A DNA stretch of 45,932 bases, taken from positions 1-45,932 of the forward strand of contig NZ_VXKS01000019.1 of assembly GCF_008711525.1 (NCBI RefSeq), in the 5' to 3' direction. The position numbers and the translations under genes are program-made. The stretch comes from Cysteiniphilum sp. JM-1. Lineage in GTDB: Bacteria > Pseudomonadota > Gammaproteobacteria > Francisellales > Francisellaceae. The notes under the pieces were generated by a model. The model searched no databases. It had not been told where the DNA came from and worked only from the letters and a program-made list of their open reading frames with translations. Positions 1 through 9,721 of the stretch are shown here, piece by piece (position 1 is the stretch's first letter; each line of letters opens with the position of its first letter).

Positions 1-207
1 GTCGATCACGTCTCCACAAAAAATCAAAAAAAATCTGTAGTGCCTTAACTCAACTTTGTGTATGGCTCAATGCCTTATGCTGTCTACGTTTCAGAAATTT
101 TGCTTACCAAGTTGGGTATAGTTAATAAGGTTTTCATAGCCCCTCTAGCAATCTCTCGTTATAATGCAGCCAACTTAATTTTGCTAAGAGAAGGCCTTCG
201 CTGTTTT

Positions 208-861
208 ATGGATTTGATACACTACCTTGTTGACTTTGTACTCAACCTAAATGTTCATATGAACACACTAGTTAACACCTTTGGACTTTGGACTTATGCG
301 CTGTTATTTTTAATTATTTTTTGCGAGACTGGCTTAGTAATTATGCCTTTTTTGCCCGGTGATTCTTTATTATTTGCCGTTGGTATTATTACCGCAACCA
401 CCAATCTAAATGTTCATTTAATGGTGTTTGTCTTAGCGTTTGCTGCAATTTTGGGTGATAACGTTAACTATTGGGTGGGTCATTTGTTTGGTGAGAAGCT
501 TTTTAAACCTGATGCTAAAATTCTTAAAACCTCTCATCTTGAAAAAACCCATCAGTTTTTTGAAAAGTATGGTGCCAAAGCCATTATTATTGCGCGTTTT
601 GTGCCGATTATTCGCACCTTCACGCCATTTGCTGCTGGTATGGGTGAGATGCCCTATCGCCGCTTTATCACTTTAAGTGTTATTGCCGCATTTATCTGGG
701 TCGGATCAATCACCTATCTTGGCTATTTCTTTAGTAACATTCCGTTTATGCAAGAAAACTTCAGCTACCTTGTTATTGCGATTATTCTTGTTTCAATCAT
801 GCCTGCAATTATTGAAATAATTAAAAAGCGTCGCTCACTTAAAAAACAAAAGAGCAATTAA
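208..861 (+). CDS. dedA: DedA family inner-membrane protein
   Basis: Polytopic inner-membrane protein of the DedA/SNARE-associated family. Members are membrane transporters or scramblases needed for envelope homeostasis, and some are proposed to recycle undecaprenyl phosphate. The ORF is open from position 58, but I start at ATG 208 because the protein from there (217 aa, MDLIHYLVDF...) aligns by eye with E. coli DedA from its first residue, and the preceding 50 codons resemble nothing. Visible family motifs are FCETGLV and FLPGDSLL near residues 30-50, GEKLF, and ARFVPIIRTFTPFAAGMG with the conserved Arg/Pro residues of the re-entrant segment. The C-terminus is basic (KKRRSLKKQK). The Shine-Dalgarno candidate (AGAAGG at about 187) is rather far upstream. 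It is the only + strand complete gene in the window and converges on dacB. Confidence 0.9.
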   Translation: MDLIHYLVDFVLNLNVHMNTLVNTFGLWTYALLFLIIFCETGLVIMPFLPGDSLLFAVGIITATTNLNVHLMVFVLAFAAILGDNVNYWVGHLFGEKLFKPDAKILKTSHLEKTHQFFEKYGAKAIIIARFVPIIRTFTPFAAGMGEMPYRRFITLSVIAAFIWVGSITYLGYFFSNIPFMQENFSYLVIAIILVSIMPAIIEIIKKRRSLKKQKSN

Positions 862-1070
862 CCTCATCCACTTCAGGCGCAATACATTTTGTATGATTCG
901 GTATGTTTATTAATTAACAGATTATTGATAATCTAACCCCATCTTAGCCAGTTCAAAGAAAGCTAATACATTATTGCAATACTCTGGGGGGAGGATAGGG
1001 TGTTTAGCAAAGTTAAGACAGAAACAAGATCTTAATTTTGTTAAACTTGCCCTTAGAAGACGTTAAATTT
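862..1070. other. convergent intergenic region
   Basis: 209 bases between the convergent dedA and dacB genes. A 16-base imperfect palindrome (arms AGATTAT/ATAATCT, 919-934) is visible, but it is AT-rich and has no T-tract, so I do not call it a terminator. No ORF or RNA gene is recognised. Confidence 0.4.
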
Positions 1071-2465
1071 TCACTGTTTAGGTAGATACAGCGTTTGCAA
1101 GATATCGTCTTGTAACTGAAGCGCTTGCTTTTTCTGTGATGTGAGTAGATTTCCAATCAAGATCGAGAACACATACTGCTGACCATCCTGCGCTTTGATA
1201 TAACCAGATAACGCTATAGATGTTGTTCCTGAGCCTGTTTTGGCAAAGACTTTACCCACCAATTCTTGATTATTACGCCATTTTAAAGTGCCTGATTGTC
1301 CATAGACTGGAAGTGACATTTTGAAAATATTAAAGCTTTTCTGTGATTGCATTTTATAAAGCAAATCAACGATGAAATCCGTATTTAACAAATCATTTTC
1401 TGACATGCCTGCACCATCTTCCAATTGAATATCATCCGTATTAAGTGCAAGCTTTTTATGCAAAATTTCCAGCATGGCATTTTTACCACTGACCAGACTG
1501 CCTACTTGATGTGCTTTATAACCTAAAGTTCTTAATAAGCTTTGCGCATAAAGATTATCAGAAAGCACAAGCATATGCTTAAGCAAAGCAGATAAATCAG
1601 GTGAGTTATGTAGACTGATGAGTTTGAGGCTAGCGGGTTTACCATTGATTTCTTTGATACTACCTTTGAAGCCTACATCTAGCTTTTTAAGTTGCTGTTG
1701 CAACACTTTCTCAAACATTTTGTGAGGGTTGGTAATCGCAAATTTAAAGGTGAAATCCCCTTTTGGTAAACAGCCTGCTAAAATAAGCTTATTTTGCGCA
1801 GTCATACTTGCATTAAACTGGCACGTTTTAAGCATATTATCGTCAGCGGCTAACAGCTTATTATCATAATCTATTGTCTCGCCACCGAGCTTATCCACCT
1901 TGAAATAATTCTCTTGAGATTGAAGCTTTAAAATCACTTGGTTTTCATTCAAAGTATATGCTGAGCTTTGCGTGCCAAAGCCAAACACACTATCACTTTG
2001 ACTTTGGTTAATCGGATAATCGCGTCCTTGAAATTGTTGATTAATGAGATAAATATTTCCCGCAATTGATTTAATATGATGCTGCGAAAGACCCTGAAGC
2101 AACGCTGCCAATGCTTCAGATGTCAAACTTGGATCACCTGATAAATCAATATATACATTATCAACGCCTTTTTGATCTTTGCGATCATAATAAAGTTTCG
2201 TTTTATATTGATAATTTTGCCCCAAGCTCAACAATGCCGCTGCCGCTGTCAAAAGCTTGGCAATACTTGCTGGCATTATGTTCTTTTGACTATTGAATGC
2301 TAATACCGTTTTACCCTCTTTTGCATTAATCACTTTTACCGCAACCAGTGCACTCTCTAAATGATAAGTGCCAATTGCTGAAGTTAGTGTTCTCTCAAGC
2401 TGAGTATTAGCAGGACTTAACTGTGTTGCAGCAACAGCTAAAATTATTGTGAATATCACACGCAT
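1071..2465 (-). CDS. dacB: D-alanyl-D-alanine carboxypeptidase/endopeptidase (PBP4, peptidase S13)
   Basis: Periplasmic class C penicillin-binding protein that trims or cleaves D-Ala cross-links of peptidoglycan. The 464-aa protein begins with a signal-peptide-like segment (residues 1-19). It carries the three active-site motifs in order: SxxK as SIAK (Ser67, Lys70), SxN as SDN (302-304) and KTG (409-411). The long insert between the first two motifs is typical of the DacB/S13 family, and its length is close to E. coli PBP4. The start ATG has an AGGAG seven bases upstream. It lies downstream of the phosphohexomutase gene on the same strand (78-base gap) and may be co-transcribed with it. The gap holds a perfect 7-bp inverted repeat (2491-2506) of unknown role. 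Confidence 0.93.
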   Translation of the reverse strand: MRVIFTIILAVAATQLSPANTQLERTLTSAIGTYHLESALVAVKVINAKEGKTVLAFNSQKNIMPASIAKLLTAAAALLSLGQNYQYKTKLYYDRKDQKGVDNVYIDLSGDPSLTSEALAALLQGLSQHHIKSIAGNIYLINQQFQGRDYPINQSQSDSVFGFGTQSSAYTLNENQVILKLQSQENYFKVDKLGGETIDYDNKLLAADDNMLKTCQFNASMTAQNKLILAGCLPKGDFTFKFAITNPHKMFEKVLQQQLKKLDVGFKGSIKEINGKPASLKLISLHNSPDLSALLKHMLVLSDNLYAQSLLRTLGYKAHQVGSLVSGKNAMLEILHKKLALNTDDIQLEDGAGMSENDLLNTDFIVDLLYKMQSQKSFNIFKMSLPVYGQSGTLKWRNNQELVGKVFAKTGSGTTSIALSGYIKAQDGQQYVFSILIGNLLTSQKKQALQLQDDILQTLYLPKQ

Positions 2466-2490
2466 ACATGTGCTCCTTATGCTTTTTCCA

Positions 2491-2506
2491 AGTAACTCCA
2501 GTTACT
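2491..2506. repeat. short inverted repeat upstream of dacB
   Basis: Perfect 7-bp palindromic arms AGTAACT/AGTTACT with a 2-base centre, lying 25 bases upstream of dacB and downstream of the phosphohexomutase stop. There is no T-run on the gene strand, so a terminator is unlikely. A protein-binding site or chance are both possible. Confidence 0.3.
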
Positions 2507-2543
2507 AAAATGATTTATGAGCGGGATAAAACTATCAGGCAGA

Positions 2544-3935
2544 TCATACGGCACAGGTATTTATAACCGACTCAACCCACTGGCTAAAATCATCTTTAAT
2601 GCGCGTTAGCGCCTCTTCGCTATCTGCCTCAAAACGCAAGACTAAGCATGGTGTGGTGTTCGATGCGCGAACCAATCCCCAGCCATCTTCAAACTCAACA
2701 CGCACACCATCAATGGTAATGACTTTTGCATTATTGAACTTTGTATCTGCCTGCTTCACTAAGCTATCGACCACCGCAAATTTTTGTTCTTCAGTGACTT
2801 CAATATTGATTTCAGGGGTGTTGATACTTTGTGGAATACGTGCAAAGATTTGATCTAGAGACGCATCACTATTTGCCAGAATATCTAATAATCTAACTCC
2901 CGTGTATAAACCATCATCAAAACCAAGCCAGCGATCATTAAAGAACGTATGCCCACTCATCTCTCCGGCAAGCTCAGCACCCGTTTCTTTGATTTTCTTT
3001 TTAATCAGCGCATGTCCTGTTTGTGACATCACCGGCTTGCCACCTAGATTCTCAACAAATTCAGCAAGATTCTTAGTACATTTAACATCAAATAAGATGG
3101 TCGCTTGTGGATGGACTTTTAATACATCTTCGGCATAAAGCATCAACTGACGATCTGGGAAGATATTCTCACCCTTAGGTGTGATCACACCTAAGCGATC
3201 ACCATCACCATCAAAGGCCAAACCAACATCAGCATTATGTGTTTTAACCGCAGCGATAAGGTCTTTTAAATTAGCAGGCTTACTTGGATCAGGATGATGA
3301 TTTGGGAATGTGCCATCAATCTCACAAAATAGCTCAATGACTTCGCATCCTAGCTTTCTAAACAATTTAGGAGCAATTTCACCTGTGATGCCATTACCTG
3401 CATCAATCACAATTTTTAACGGTTTAGCAAGCTTTTCTTGTTTGGCAATATAATCAATGTACTTATCATCAATCGCAAGTGATTGATAAGCACCAACTTT
3501 ATATTCTTTTGCTTCACCTTTTATAATGATTTTCTTTAATACTTGAATATCATCTTGCGCTAAGGTGTGCCCGCCAATCATCATTTTAAGACCATTGTAA
3601 TTCGCGGGATTATGACTACCTGTCAACATAATCCCGGTGCCATTGCCTTGTGTTTTCGCAGCAAAATAAAGTACAGGTGTTGGCACCGCTCCAACATCAA
3701 TCACGTCACAGCCTCCGGCTTGCAAACCGTCTGCTAATGACTTTAATAAGCTTGGGCCTGATAAACGACCATCTCGCGCGATAAAAACCTTCTGCTCACC
3801 GTGTAGACGTGCTTGTTGCGCGAATGCTACACCGATATTAAACACAACGTTCTCATTTAGATCTTCAGGATAAGTCCCACGAATATCATACGCTCTAAAA
3901 ATATGCTCAGGTGTTAATGCATTTTCTTTAAACAA
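2544..3935 (-). CDS. phosphomannomutase/phosphoglucomutase (AlgC/CpsG family)
   Basis: Cytoplasmic alpha-D-phosphohexomutase interconverting hexose-6-P and hexose-1-P, supplying Glc-1-P (for RmlA) and/or Man-1-P to nucleotide-sugar synthesis. The 463-aa protein shows all four family loops: catalytic phosphoserine loop TGSHNP (Ser107), metal loop DGDGDR (242-247), sugar-specificity loop GEMSGH (324-329) and phosphate-binding RASNTTP (423-429). GEMSGH is typical of dual-specificity PMM/PGM enzymes. The start codon appears to be TTG at 3935: an AAAGGAG sits seven bases upstream and no ATG is suitably placed. It is not inside the polysaccharide locus but probably feeds it (inference). Confidence 0.93.
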   Translation of the reverse strand: MFKENALTPEHIFRAYDIRGTYPEDLNENVVFNIGVAFAQQARLHGEQKVFIARDGRLSGPSLLKSLADGLQAGGCDVIDVGAVPTPVLYFAAKTQGNGTGIMLTGSHNPANYNGLKMMIGGHTLAQDDIQVLKKIIIKGEAKEYKVGAYQSLAIDDKYIDYIAKQEKLAKPLKIVIDAGNGITGEIAPKLFRKLGCEVIELFCEIDGTFPNHHPDPSKPANLKDLIAAVKTHNADVGLAFDGDGDRLGVITPKGENIFPDRQLMLYAEDVLKVHPQATILFDVKCTKNLAEFVENLGGKPVMSQTGHALIKKKIKETGAELAGEMSGHTFFNDRWLGFDDGLYTGVRLLDILANSDASLDQIFARIPQSINTPEINIEVTEEQKFAVVDSLVKQADTKFNNAKVITIDGVRVEFEDGWGLVRASNTTPCLVLRFEADSEEALTRIKDDFSQWVESVINTCAV

Positions 3936-3972
3936 TTTACAACTCCTTTAACTTTTATATCTTTTACATATT

Positions 3973-5154
3973 TCACAATAAATAACTTACATCAATATCA
4001 TCAAATGCTTCAATCACATCATCATAGTCAACAGATAACGCCATGACTTTAAAATTCTCAGCTAACTCAGTGCTTAGTGTCAGTAATTTCAATTCTTGAT
4101 TTAATCGTAATTTCTCTTTTTCATTTAAATCTGTTTGCTGCTTTTCATAAGCACACATAATTCCTGCTTGGCTTAAAAAACTGCCTTGTGTGGCAAAACC
4201 ATCAAGCACAAAGCCAAGATTTTCAGCATATTCAGCAATAGCTGTAAAATCAACATGTGCCGTGATATCTTGCACACCAGCATAAATCAACGGATTATCA
4301 TGCACATGGTGCTTGAAATAACATTGCAATGTGCCTTTACTACGCGCACTGCTGTAATACAAATCACGCTGATAACCATAATCACAGATAAAAACCACAC
4401 CACGGTTTAACACGCTATGAATTGATGTTAACCATGGCTCAATCCATAGGTTAATCTCAGTTTGGTAATCTTCAATGGATAATAATCTTTGTAATGGTAA
4501 GCGATTAATCGCTGCTGCTAATAACGGATCCGTAATCTCTTGATCACACCAAATAAATTGATCTTGTTGATGATCGACCATCATGCGTTTTGCTGCTGTA
4601 TCCTTAATAGATATCAACTCAACCGGCATGGCATCGATTACTTCATTGGCAAAGACAATGGCATCAAGCTTTTCTATTGGCAATTTATCCAACCAATGAA
4701 TATGCTGGTGATAATCCCCTACTGACTTTAATAAGCGTTGTTGCTCAAGCTTCAAATCAGGACTTAGCTCAATAATATAATAAGCATGAGGCAAAGCATT
4801 AAGAGACTTAAGCTGTTGCAGACAATCCAAAGCAAATTTTCCCGTACCCGCACCAAACTCAATAATGACCGGATTGCCACCCAGTTTTGGCAAGATATCC
4901 GCAAATTGTAAGGCAAAGGTTTGCCCAAAAAGGCTTGAGCTCATCGGTGCTGTCATAAAGTCACCTGATTCACCAAGCTTTGGTTTATTTGCTGTGTAAT
5001 ACCCTAAACTTGGCGCATATAGCGCCTCTTGCATAAAACGCTGAAAGCTAATGGGTGCTTTGTTATTAGCAATGACCTTGGCAATATGAGCATACATTTC
5101 TGCCACACGCAAACGCTCATCTGAATTTAATTCTGGCAGGATTGTTTGATTCAT
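3973..5154 (-). CDS. MidA/NDUFAF7-type SAM-dependent methyltransferase
   Basis: Class I SAM-dependent methyltransferase of the DUF185/MidA family. Mitochondrial NDUFAF7 methylates an Arg of complex I; the bacterial substrate is not known to me. The 393-aa protein has the family N-terminus (SFQRFMQEALYAPSLGYYTA, 36-55), the conserved GDFMTAP segment, and the SAM-binding motif EFGAGTGK (99-106). The ATG lies two bases after the rluB stop (TAA-TA-ATG), so the two genes are almost certainly co-transcribed and perhaps translationally coupled. No strong Shine-Dalgarno is visible. Confidence 0.85.
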   Translation of the reverse strand: MNQTILPELNSDERLRVAEMYAHIAKVIANNKAPISFQRFMQEALYAPSLGYYTANKPKLGESGDFMTAPMSSSLFGQTFALQFADILPKLGGNPVIIEFGAGTGKFALDCLQQLKSLNALPHAYYIIELSPDLKLEQQRLLKSVGDYHQHIHWLDKLPIEKLDAIVFANEVIDAMPVELISIKDTAAKRMMVDHQQDQFIWCDQEITDPLLAAAINRLPLQRLLSIEDYQTEINLWIEPWLTSIHSVLNRGVVFICDYGYQRDLYYSSARSKGTLQCYFKHHVHDNPLIYAGVQDITAHVDFTAIAEYAENLGFVLDGFATQGSFLSQAGIMCAYEKQQTDLNEKEKLRLNQELKLLTLSTELAENFKVMALSVDYDDVIEAFDDIDVSYLL

Positions 5155-5156
5155 TA

Positions 5157-6011
5157 TTAACGCTTACGATCTAATTTATCCAATAAACTCTTAGGGAAAT
5201 AAAAACGTCTCATTTGAACACTTTGACGCAAAGCATTAACATCCTGTGGGCTTAGCTCTTCTGATTTACCGGCACTTAAATACCTAGGTAAAGTAAGATT
5301 GCCATAACGCACACGTGTTAAACGGCTTATTTGCACGCCAACAGCTTCAAACATTCGTCTTACTTCACGATTTCGACCTTCTGACAAGGTCACATGATAC
5401 CATTTGTTTATGCCCTCTCCACCTACAAAGCGCACAGTGCTGAACTTCGCCTCACCATCGTCAAGCATAATGCCCATTTTAAGCTGCTCGATCACGCTAT
5501 CTTCAATATCACCGAATAAACGCACGGCATATTCACGCTCAACTTCATATGATGGATGCATTAAGCGATTAGCAAGCTCACCATCAGTAGTAAATAGCAA
5601 TAATCCTGTGGTGTTAATATCTAAGCGCCCCACCATAATCCAACGCCCGATTTTCAATCTTGGCAAGGCATCAAATACTGTTTTGCGCCCTTCAGGATCA
5701 CTCTTTGTGCAAATCTCGCCATCTGGCTTATTATAAATAATCACTCGCGGACGCGATAATACAACTGCTTGGTTACGTAATGGTTTGCCATCGACAATGA
5801 TCTTATCATCAAATGACGCACGATCGCCGATTTGTGCAACTTTACCATTCACACTCACGCGTCCAGCGAGAATTTTCTCCTCCATCTTGCGCCGTGAACC
5901 AAGACCTGCTAACGCTAAGAGTTTCTGCAGCTTGTCTTTATGATCACTATTTGATTTAGGATTTCGATTATTTTTGTTATTTTGGTTGTTTTGCTTGTTT
6001 TGATTACGCAT
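5157..6011 (-). CDS. rluB: 23S rRNA pseudouridine(2605) synthase RluB
   Basis: RsuA-family pseudouridine synthase modifying 23S rRNA helix 93. The 284-aa protein starts with an Asn/Lys-rich low-complexity tail (1-25). An S4 RNA-binding domain follows (about 27-75; KLLALAGLGSRRKMEE, GRVSVNG), then the catalytic domain with GRLDINTTGLLLF, in which Asp131 is the nucleophile, and GRNREVRRMFEAVG. Stretches such as DGELANRLMHPSYEVEREYAVR match E. coli RluB more closely than RluE or RluF, so I assign RluB specificity. It has a weak Shine-Dalgarno. It sits between the hydrolase-patatin gene (28-base gap) and the MidA-type gene (2-base gap). Confidence 0.88.
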   Translation of the reverse strand: MRNQNKQNNQNNKNNRNPKSNSDHKDKLQKLLALAGLGSRRKMEEKILAGRVSVNGKVAQIGDRASFDDKIIVDGKPLRNQAVVLSRPRVIIYNKPDGEICTKSDPEGRKTVFDALPRLKIGRWIMVGRLDINTTGLLLFTTDGELANRLMHPSYEVEREYAVRLFGDIEDSVIEQLKMGIMLDDGEAKFSTVRFVGGEGINKWYHVTLSEGRNREVRRMFEAVGVQISRLTRVRYGNLTLPRYLSAGKSEELSPQDVNALRQSVQMRRFYFPKSLLDKLDRKR

Positions 6012-6039
6012 TTTTATGTACTTCGTAGAATAAATTCAA

Positions 6040-7791
6040 TTACTGCGGGAACTTTACCCCATTTTCACTCATTCGCCAAGAAAAGTGTTCATATACGCCT
6101 GTTTTTCCTTGCTCAATTAATTGGTAGATTTCCTCTTGGCTGATCTCAAAATCCGTGCCCATAATATCCAAGGTATCAACGAAAACAACACGATTCCAAT
6201 TGCTTGGCTCTAAGTGTCGCTTAAGTGAGGCTAATGAATAAAACTTCATAAACTCTCGGGTGAATTCAAAAATATGCCCTATCTTATGAAACCCTTGTGA
6301 ACCTTTGCGCATTTGCTTTAAGGGGTCTTCTTTAGGATCTAAACGAAAGCCTAAGGTTTCGGTATTAAACACTTCATCATTTGACGCACCGTCATACAAG
6401 GCATTAAGCGTATTGTGCATATACTTTTTATCATCGAATAATTCTAAAGGACAATTCCAAATTAGTCCGCCATCGACAAGAACATTCTCTTGAGCCCCAT
6501 CTTTGCGCTTAACTGCGCGAAATAACATCGGGATACATGTCGAGATTCTAAGTGCTTCGACCACTTGCATCGTTGGCGTTGTCTCAGCACTATAAACTTC
6601 CGCACACTCTTTGGTAAGGTTAGTGCCAATAATATATAAATCATTACCGGTTAGTTTTTTCATTGTCGCAAAATCGATATAACCATCGCCAAGTTTTCGC
6701 GCAATAAGCTCAGCCATATGACTGATAAAGAAGTCTCCTTTATACCAGCCAAAATCAGTAATTAAACGTGTTGAGTTACTGATAAAATTGCGACTAGCAT
6801 CCATAAATAGCCGATAATCAAGCTTACTTACAATTTCCTCGACATCTTTGGCATTAAAGCCAACTGCCAACAAAATCGCATAAATCGCACCGGCTGAAGT
6901 ACCTGCAAAACGATGAATATTTTTTAAAACGCCCAATGATTCAAGTGCAGTAATCGCACCACTATAGGCAATTCCTCTGACACCTGCGCCCTCAAATACC
7001 AGATTGCGAAAGGCATGAATATTTAACTCATCGATCGTCTGACTTAAAAAGTGATTAACCCGTGTTTTCGATTGTCGCATTGGAAAAGGTGAAATGCTTT
7101 CAAGCGGTTTAACACGTGCACGATAAAAGACCTTGTAGAAGTTATCAACCCGCTCACGCTTAGCTGGCAGATATTTTACTGAACGCAACACCATAGTTTT
7201 AATGCGTAACTTACTTGAGTGTATATCCAAAGCAGGCAAGCTTAATAATGCTTGGTAATATGCTCTAATCACCCATAACCGTGGCAAGCTAGCACTATTA
7301 TTGCCCTGCGACTCAACTTGTGCTTCATTTAAACGAAAAAAACGATAGCCCCATGAAAATGGCCATTGTAAATACCATGGCACATCGGTTAATTGTTCAT
7401 AAGGGATCGGATTAATTAATAATTGTTTTTGAATCAATTTCGGATATTTTTCACATAACAGCAAGCTAATCAATGCGCTATAGCCATAAGCAATAATCGT
7501 GATATTTTCAAGTTTGAAATATTCAATCACGCTTTGTGCATCAAGCACACTTTGCACCATTGAGCATTCAATGACTTTTTTAGGGCGACCACTTTGCCCA
7601 TGACCATATAAGTCATAAGCCACGATATTATACTCAGGTGAGAACTTCCTAAATTGCGCCTGCCAGTTAATTGCACTTCCGGTAATACCATGCAAAAAAA
7701 GTAACGTCTTGCGTTTGTGATCAATCTCATTGTGATAAACACACAGCCTGCGATTGGTTCTAAACAAGCGCTTGGTCATCGATAGAATCAT
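6040..7791 (-). CDS. alpha/beta-hydrolase-patatin phospholipase fusion protein
   Basis: 583-aa two-domain protein. Residues about 28-225 resemble an alpha/beta-hydrolase: oxyanion loop LFLHGITGSA (32-40), AYDLYGHGQSG, and a nucleophile elbow GYSAL (103-107) where GxSxG would be expected. Residues about 263-583 are a patatin-like phospholipase: glycine-rich oxyanion loop GAGVRG (268-273), nucleophile GTSAG (Ser299) and the catalytic Asp in VDGG (Asp440). The patatin half therefore looks catalytically complete, whereas the hydrolase half has lost the last Gly of its elbow. No signal peptide is seen. The start ATG is supported by AAGG seven bases upstream, overlapping the pilW stop codon, so the gene follows pilW in an operon. 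Substrate unknown; a lipid acyl hydrolase is likely. Confidence 0.82.
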   Translation of the reverse strand: MILSMTKRLFRTNRRLCVYHNEIDHKRKTLLFLHGITGSAINWQAQFRKFSPEYNIVAYDLYGHGQSGRPKKVIECSMVQSVLDAQSVIEYFKLENITIIAYGYSALISLLLCEKYPKLIQKQLLINPIPYEQLTDVPWYLQWPFSWGYRFFRLNEAQVESQGNNSASLPRLWVIRAYYQALLSLPALDIHSSKLRIKTMVLRSVKYLPAKRERVDNFYKVFYRARVKPLESISPFPMRQSKTRVNHFLSQTIDELNIHAFRNLVFEGAGVRGIAYSGAITALESLGVLKNIHRFAGTSAGAIYAILLAVGFNAKDVEEIVSKLDYRLFMDASRNFISNSTRLITDFGWYKGDFFISHMAELIARKLGDGYIDFATMKKLTGNDLYIIGTNLTKECAEVYSAETTPTMQVVEALRISTCIPMLFRAVKRKDGAQENVLVDGGLIWNCPLELFDDKKYMHNTLNALYDGASNDEVFNTETLGFRLDPKEDPLKQMRKGSQGFHKIGHIFEFTREFMKFYSLASLKRHLEPSNWNRVVFVDTLDIMGTDFEISQEEIYQLIEQGKTGVYEHFSWRMSENGVKFPQ

Positions 7792-7800
7792 CTAGATACC

Positions 7801-8553
7801 TTACTCGTACAATTTCGAGCTCAGCTGCAAGCGTAAGGTTGCCGCTTCATTGTAATTACCTAAGGCTTGTAATATATCCATCTTAAGCTTGATATTCTCT
7901 TGTGTCTTACCCGCTAATTCAATATAACGATTAACCATACTAAGCGCATCTTTATAGTCTCTTTCATGATACTCAAGTTGCGCAAGCTCCCAGTAAGACA
8001 AAGTACTTCCAGCCCCCTGATCTATCGCTTTCTCAAAATAGCGCTTGGCTTGTTTACTATCACCCTGTTCTAACAAGCAACGCCCATAAAGGGTAAAAGT
8101 CTCAGCTAAATTAATATTTTTTGGCAGGACAATTGAGCGCTGAAATAAACTATTGGCTTGTTGATATTGATGCTTATCCATGCATAAAAATTGCGCATAG
8201 AAATTATAGGCTTGGAAATCATCTGGTGCCATACGTAATGCTTTTTCATAAGAGCGCTCAGCAAGATCTGGCATGCCTAAGTTTTGATAATACAAGCCTT
8301 CGGCATAATAAATTGTCGGCACATTAGCATCTTGTGACTTGGCTTTTAAGAGCTTCTCTTTGGCACGATCAAGCATCTCACGTTGCGCGTAAACAACGGC
8401 TAATTCAGCATTAATCTTTGCCGCTTTAGCATAATCAACAGTAGGTGCCTCGGGGATATCTGGTAATTGTTTGGAATTGCTAGCACACCCAGCTATCATT
8501 ACAATCGATATAAAAAGTCCTGCCTTGACCAATGGATTCCTTGTTTTTAGCAT
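7801..8553 (-). CDS. pilW: type IV pilus biogenesis/stability lipoprotein PilW (PilF-like, TPR)
   Basis: 250-aa lipoprotein with a signal peptide and lipobox IAGC (Cys23), followed by tetratricopeptide repeats from about residue 35 (AELAVVYAQREMLDRAKEKL, AEGLYYQNLGMPDLAERSYEKAL and further units). PilW/PilF is an outer-membrane pilotin that helps PilQ secretin assembly or pilus stability. Length, lipobox and the position directly after rlmN are typical of gammaproteobacteria. Its ATG overlaps the rlmN stop by one base (TAATG), which implies translational coupling. The rlmN-pilW pair is followed here by the hydrolase-patatin gene. Confidence 0.87.
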   Translation of the reverse strand: MLKTRNPLVKAGLFISIVMIAGCASNSKQLPDIPEAPTVDYAKAAKINAELAVVYAQREMLDRAKEKLLKAKSQDANVPTIYYAEGLYYQNLGMPDLAERSYEKALRMAPDDFQAYNFYAQFLCMDKHQYQQANSLFQRSIVLPKNINLAETFTLYGRCLLEQGDSKQAKRYFEKAIDQGAGSTLSYWELAQLEYHERDYKDALSMVNRYIELAGKTQENIKLKMDILQALGNYNEAATLRLQLSSKLYE

Positions 8554-9677
8554 TATGCCTCACTTAAGCTACGTTGATATCGCGCCTGACGCTTGGTTTT
8601 ATCCTGCACTTTGCCTGCAAGTTGACCGCATGCTGCATCAATATCATCACCTCTGGTTTTTCTAATCGTTACCACGAAACCTGCTTCCATCAAATATTGC
8701 TGAAAGCGATGTGTTCGGTTATTGCTTGGCTTCTTATATGGCGTACCAGGATATGGGTTAAATGGTATAAGGTTGATCTTAGCCGGAACCTGTTTTGACT
8801 TCAATAGTGTTACTAGCTCTTTTGCATGCTCAAGCTCGTCGTTAACATGCTCCATTAGCGTGTACTCAAAGGTGATTTCTTTATGTGGACCACGTTGCGC
8901 GTAAAGCTTACATGCTGCCATTAGCTCATCAATATTATATTTCTTATTAATCGGCACCAGTTCATTGCGAAGCGCATCATTTGGCGCGTGTAGTGATACG
9001 GCTAATGAGACATCTGACTGCTCAAGTAGATCATAAATACGCGGCACAACACCCGATGTACTTAGTGTCACACGACGCTTTGACAAGCCATATGCCAGAT
9101 CATCCATCATAATATCCATCGCACTGACTACAGCATCAAAGTTCATCAATGGCTCACCCATGCCCATCATCACCACATTGGTCACGTGTCTATCATGCTC
9201 ACCTTGTTGCTTTGATAATGCACGCACTGCTGTCCACACTTGACCAATAATTTCAGCAATGGTTAAATTACGATTGAAGCCTTGCTTGCCCGTTGAGCAA
9301 AAACTACAGTTCAACGTGCAACCCACTTGTGAAGATACACACAATGTACCACGCGCGCCTTCTGGGATATAAACGGTTTCAACCAGATTACCACCCACAT
9401 CGATAAGCCATTTATGCGTGCCATCATTTGATGGCTTATCTAATACCACTTTAGGAGCGACCACTTCAGCCACATCCATCAGCTTCTGACGCAAGGCTTT
9501 ACTTAAATCACTCATGTCATCAAAAGATGTGATACCCTTTTGATGAATCCACTTAAACACTTGTTTGGCTCGAAATGGTTTCTCGTCAATACTTGCAAAG
9601 TAGATTTGCAAGTCTTTTTGACAGAAATTCATTAGGTTTATTTTTGTTACTACTTTCTCAATTGCCGTATCTTGCAT
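8553..9677 (-). CDS. rlmN: dual-specificity 23S rRNA/tRNA adenine-C2 methyltransferase RlmN
   Basis: Radical-SAM enzyme that methylates C2 of A2503 in 23S rRNA and A37 of some tRNAs. In the 374-aa protein the iron-sulfur cluster motif CxxxCxxC is at Cys120/124/127. The methyl-carrying cysteines are Cys350 (AACGQLAG) and the one in TLCVSSQ (Cys113 region). [14 protein letters not shown] and [22 protein letters not shown] are family signatures. The start at 9677 keeps the KINL segment that aligns with E. coli RlmN. First gene of the rlmN-pilW-hydrolase/patatin run. Confidence 0.96.
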   Translation of the reverse strand: MQDTAIEKVVTKINLMNFCQKDLQIYFASIDEKPFRAKQVFKWIHQKGITSFDDMSDLSKALRQKLMDVAEVVAPKVVLDKPSNDGTHKWLIDVGGNLVETVYIPEGARGTLCVSSQVGCTLNCSFCSTGKQGFNRNLTIAEIIGQVWTAVRALSKQQGEHDRHVTNVVMMGMGEPLMNFDAVVSAMDIMMDDLAYGLSKRRVTLSTSGVVPRIYDLLEQSDVSLAVSLHAPNDALRNELVPINKKYNIDELMAACKLYAQRGPHKEITFEYTLMEHVNDELEHAKELVTLLKSKQVPAKINLIPFNPYPGTPYKKPSNNRTHRFQQYLMEAGFVVTIRKTRGDDIDAACGQLAGKVQDKTKRQARYQRSLSEA

Positions 9678-9721
9678 CTATATACTCTGTGTCGTTTTAT
9701 TCTATTGATTGAATCACCAAA

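Noticed and set aside
58-207. N-terminal extension of the DedA ORF
   Set aside because: The ORF is open from 58, but E. coli DedA homology begins exactly at the ATG at 208 and the extra 50 residues have no recognisable features.
919-934. terminator between dedA and dacB
   Set aside because: The palindrome is weak, AT-only in most positions and lacks a T-tract in either direction.
5404-5736. 110-aa open frame on the + strand across rluB
   Set aside because: It is antisense to a well-supported RluB catalytic domain and has no recognisable protein features.
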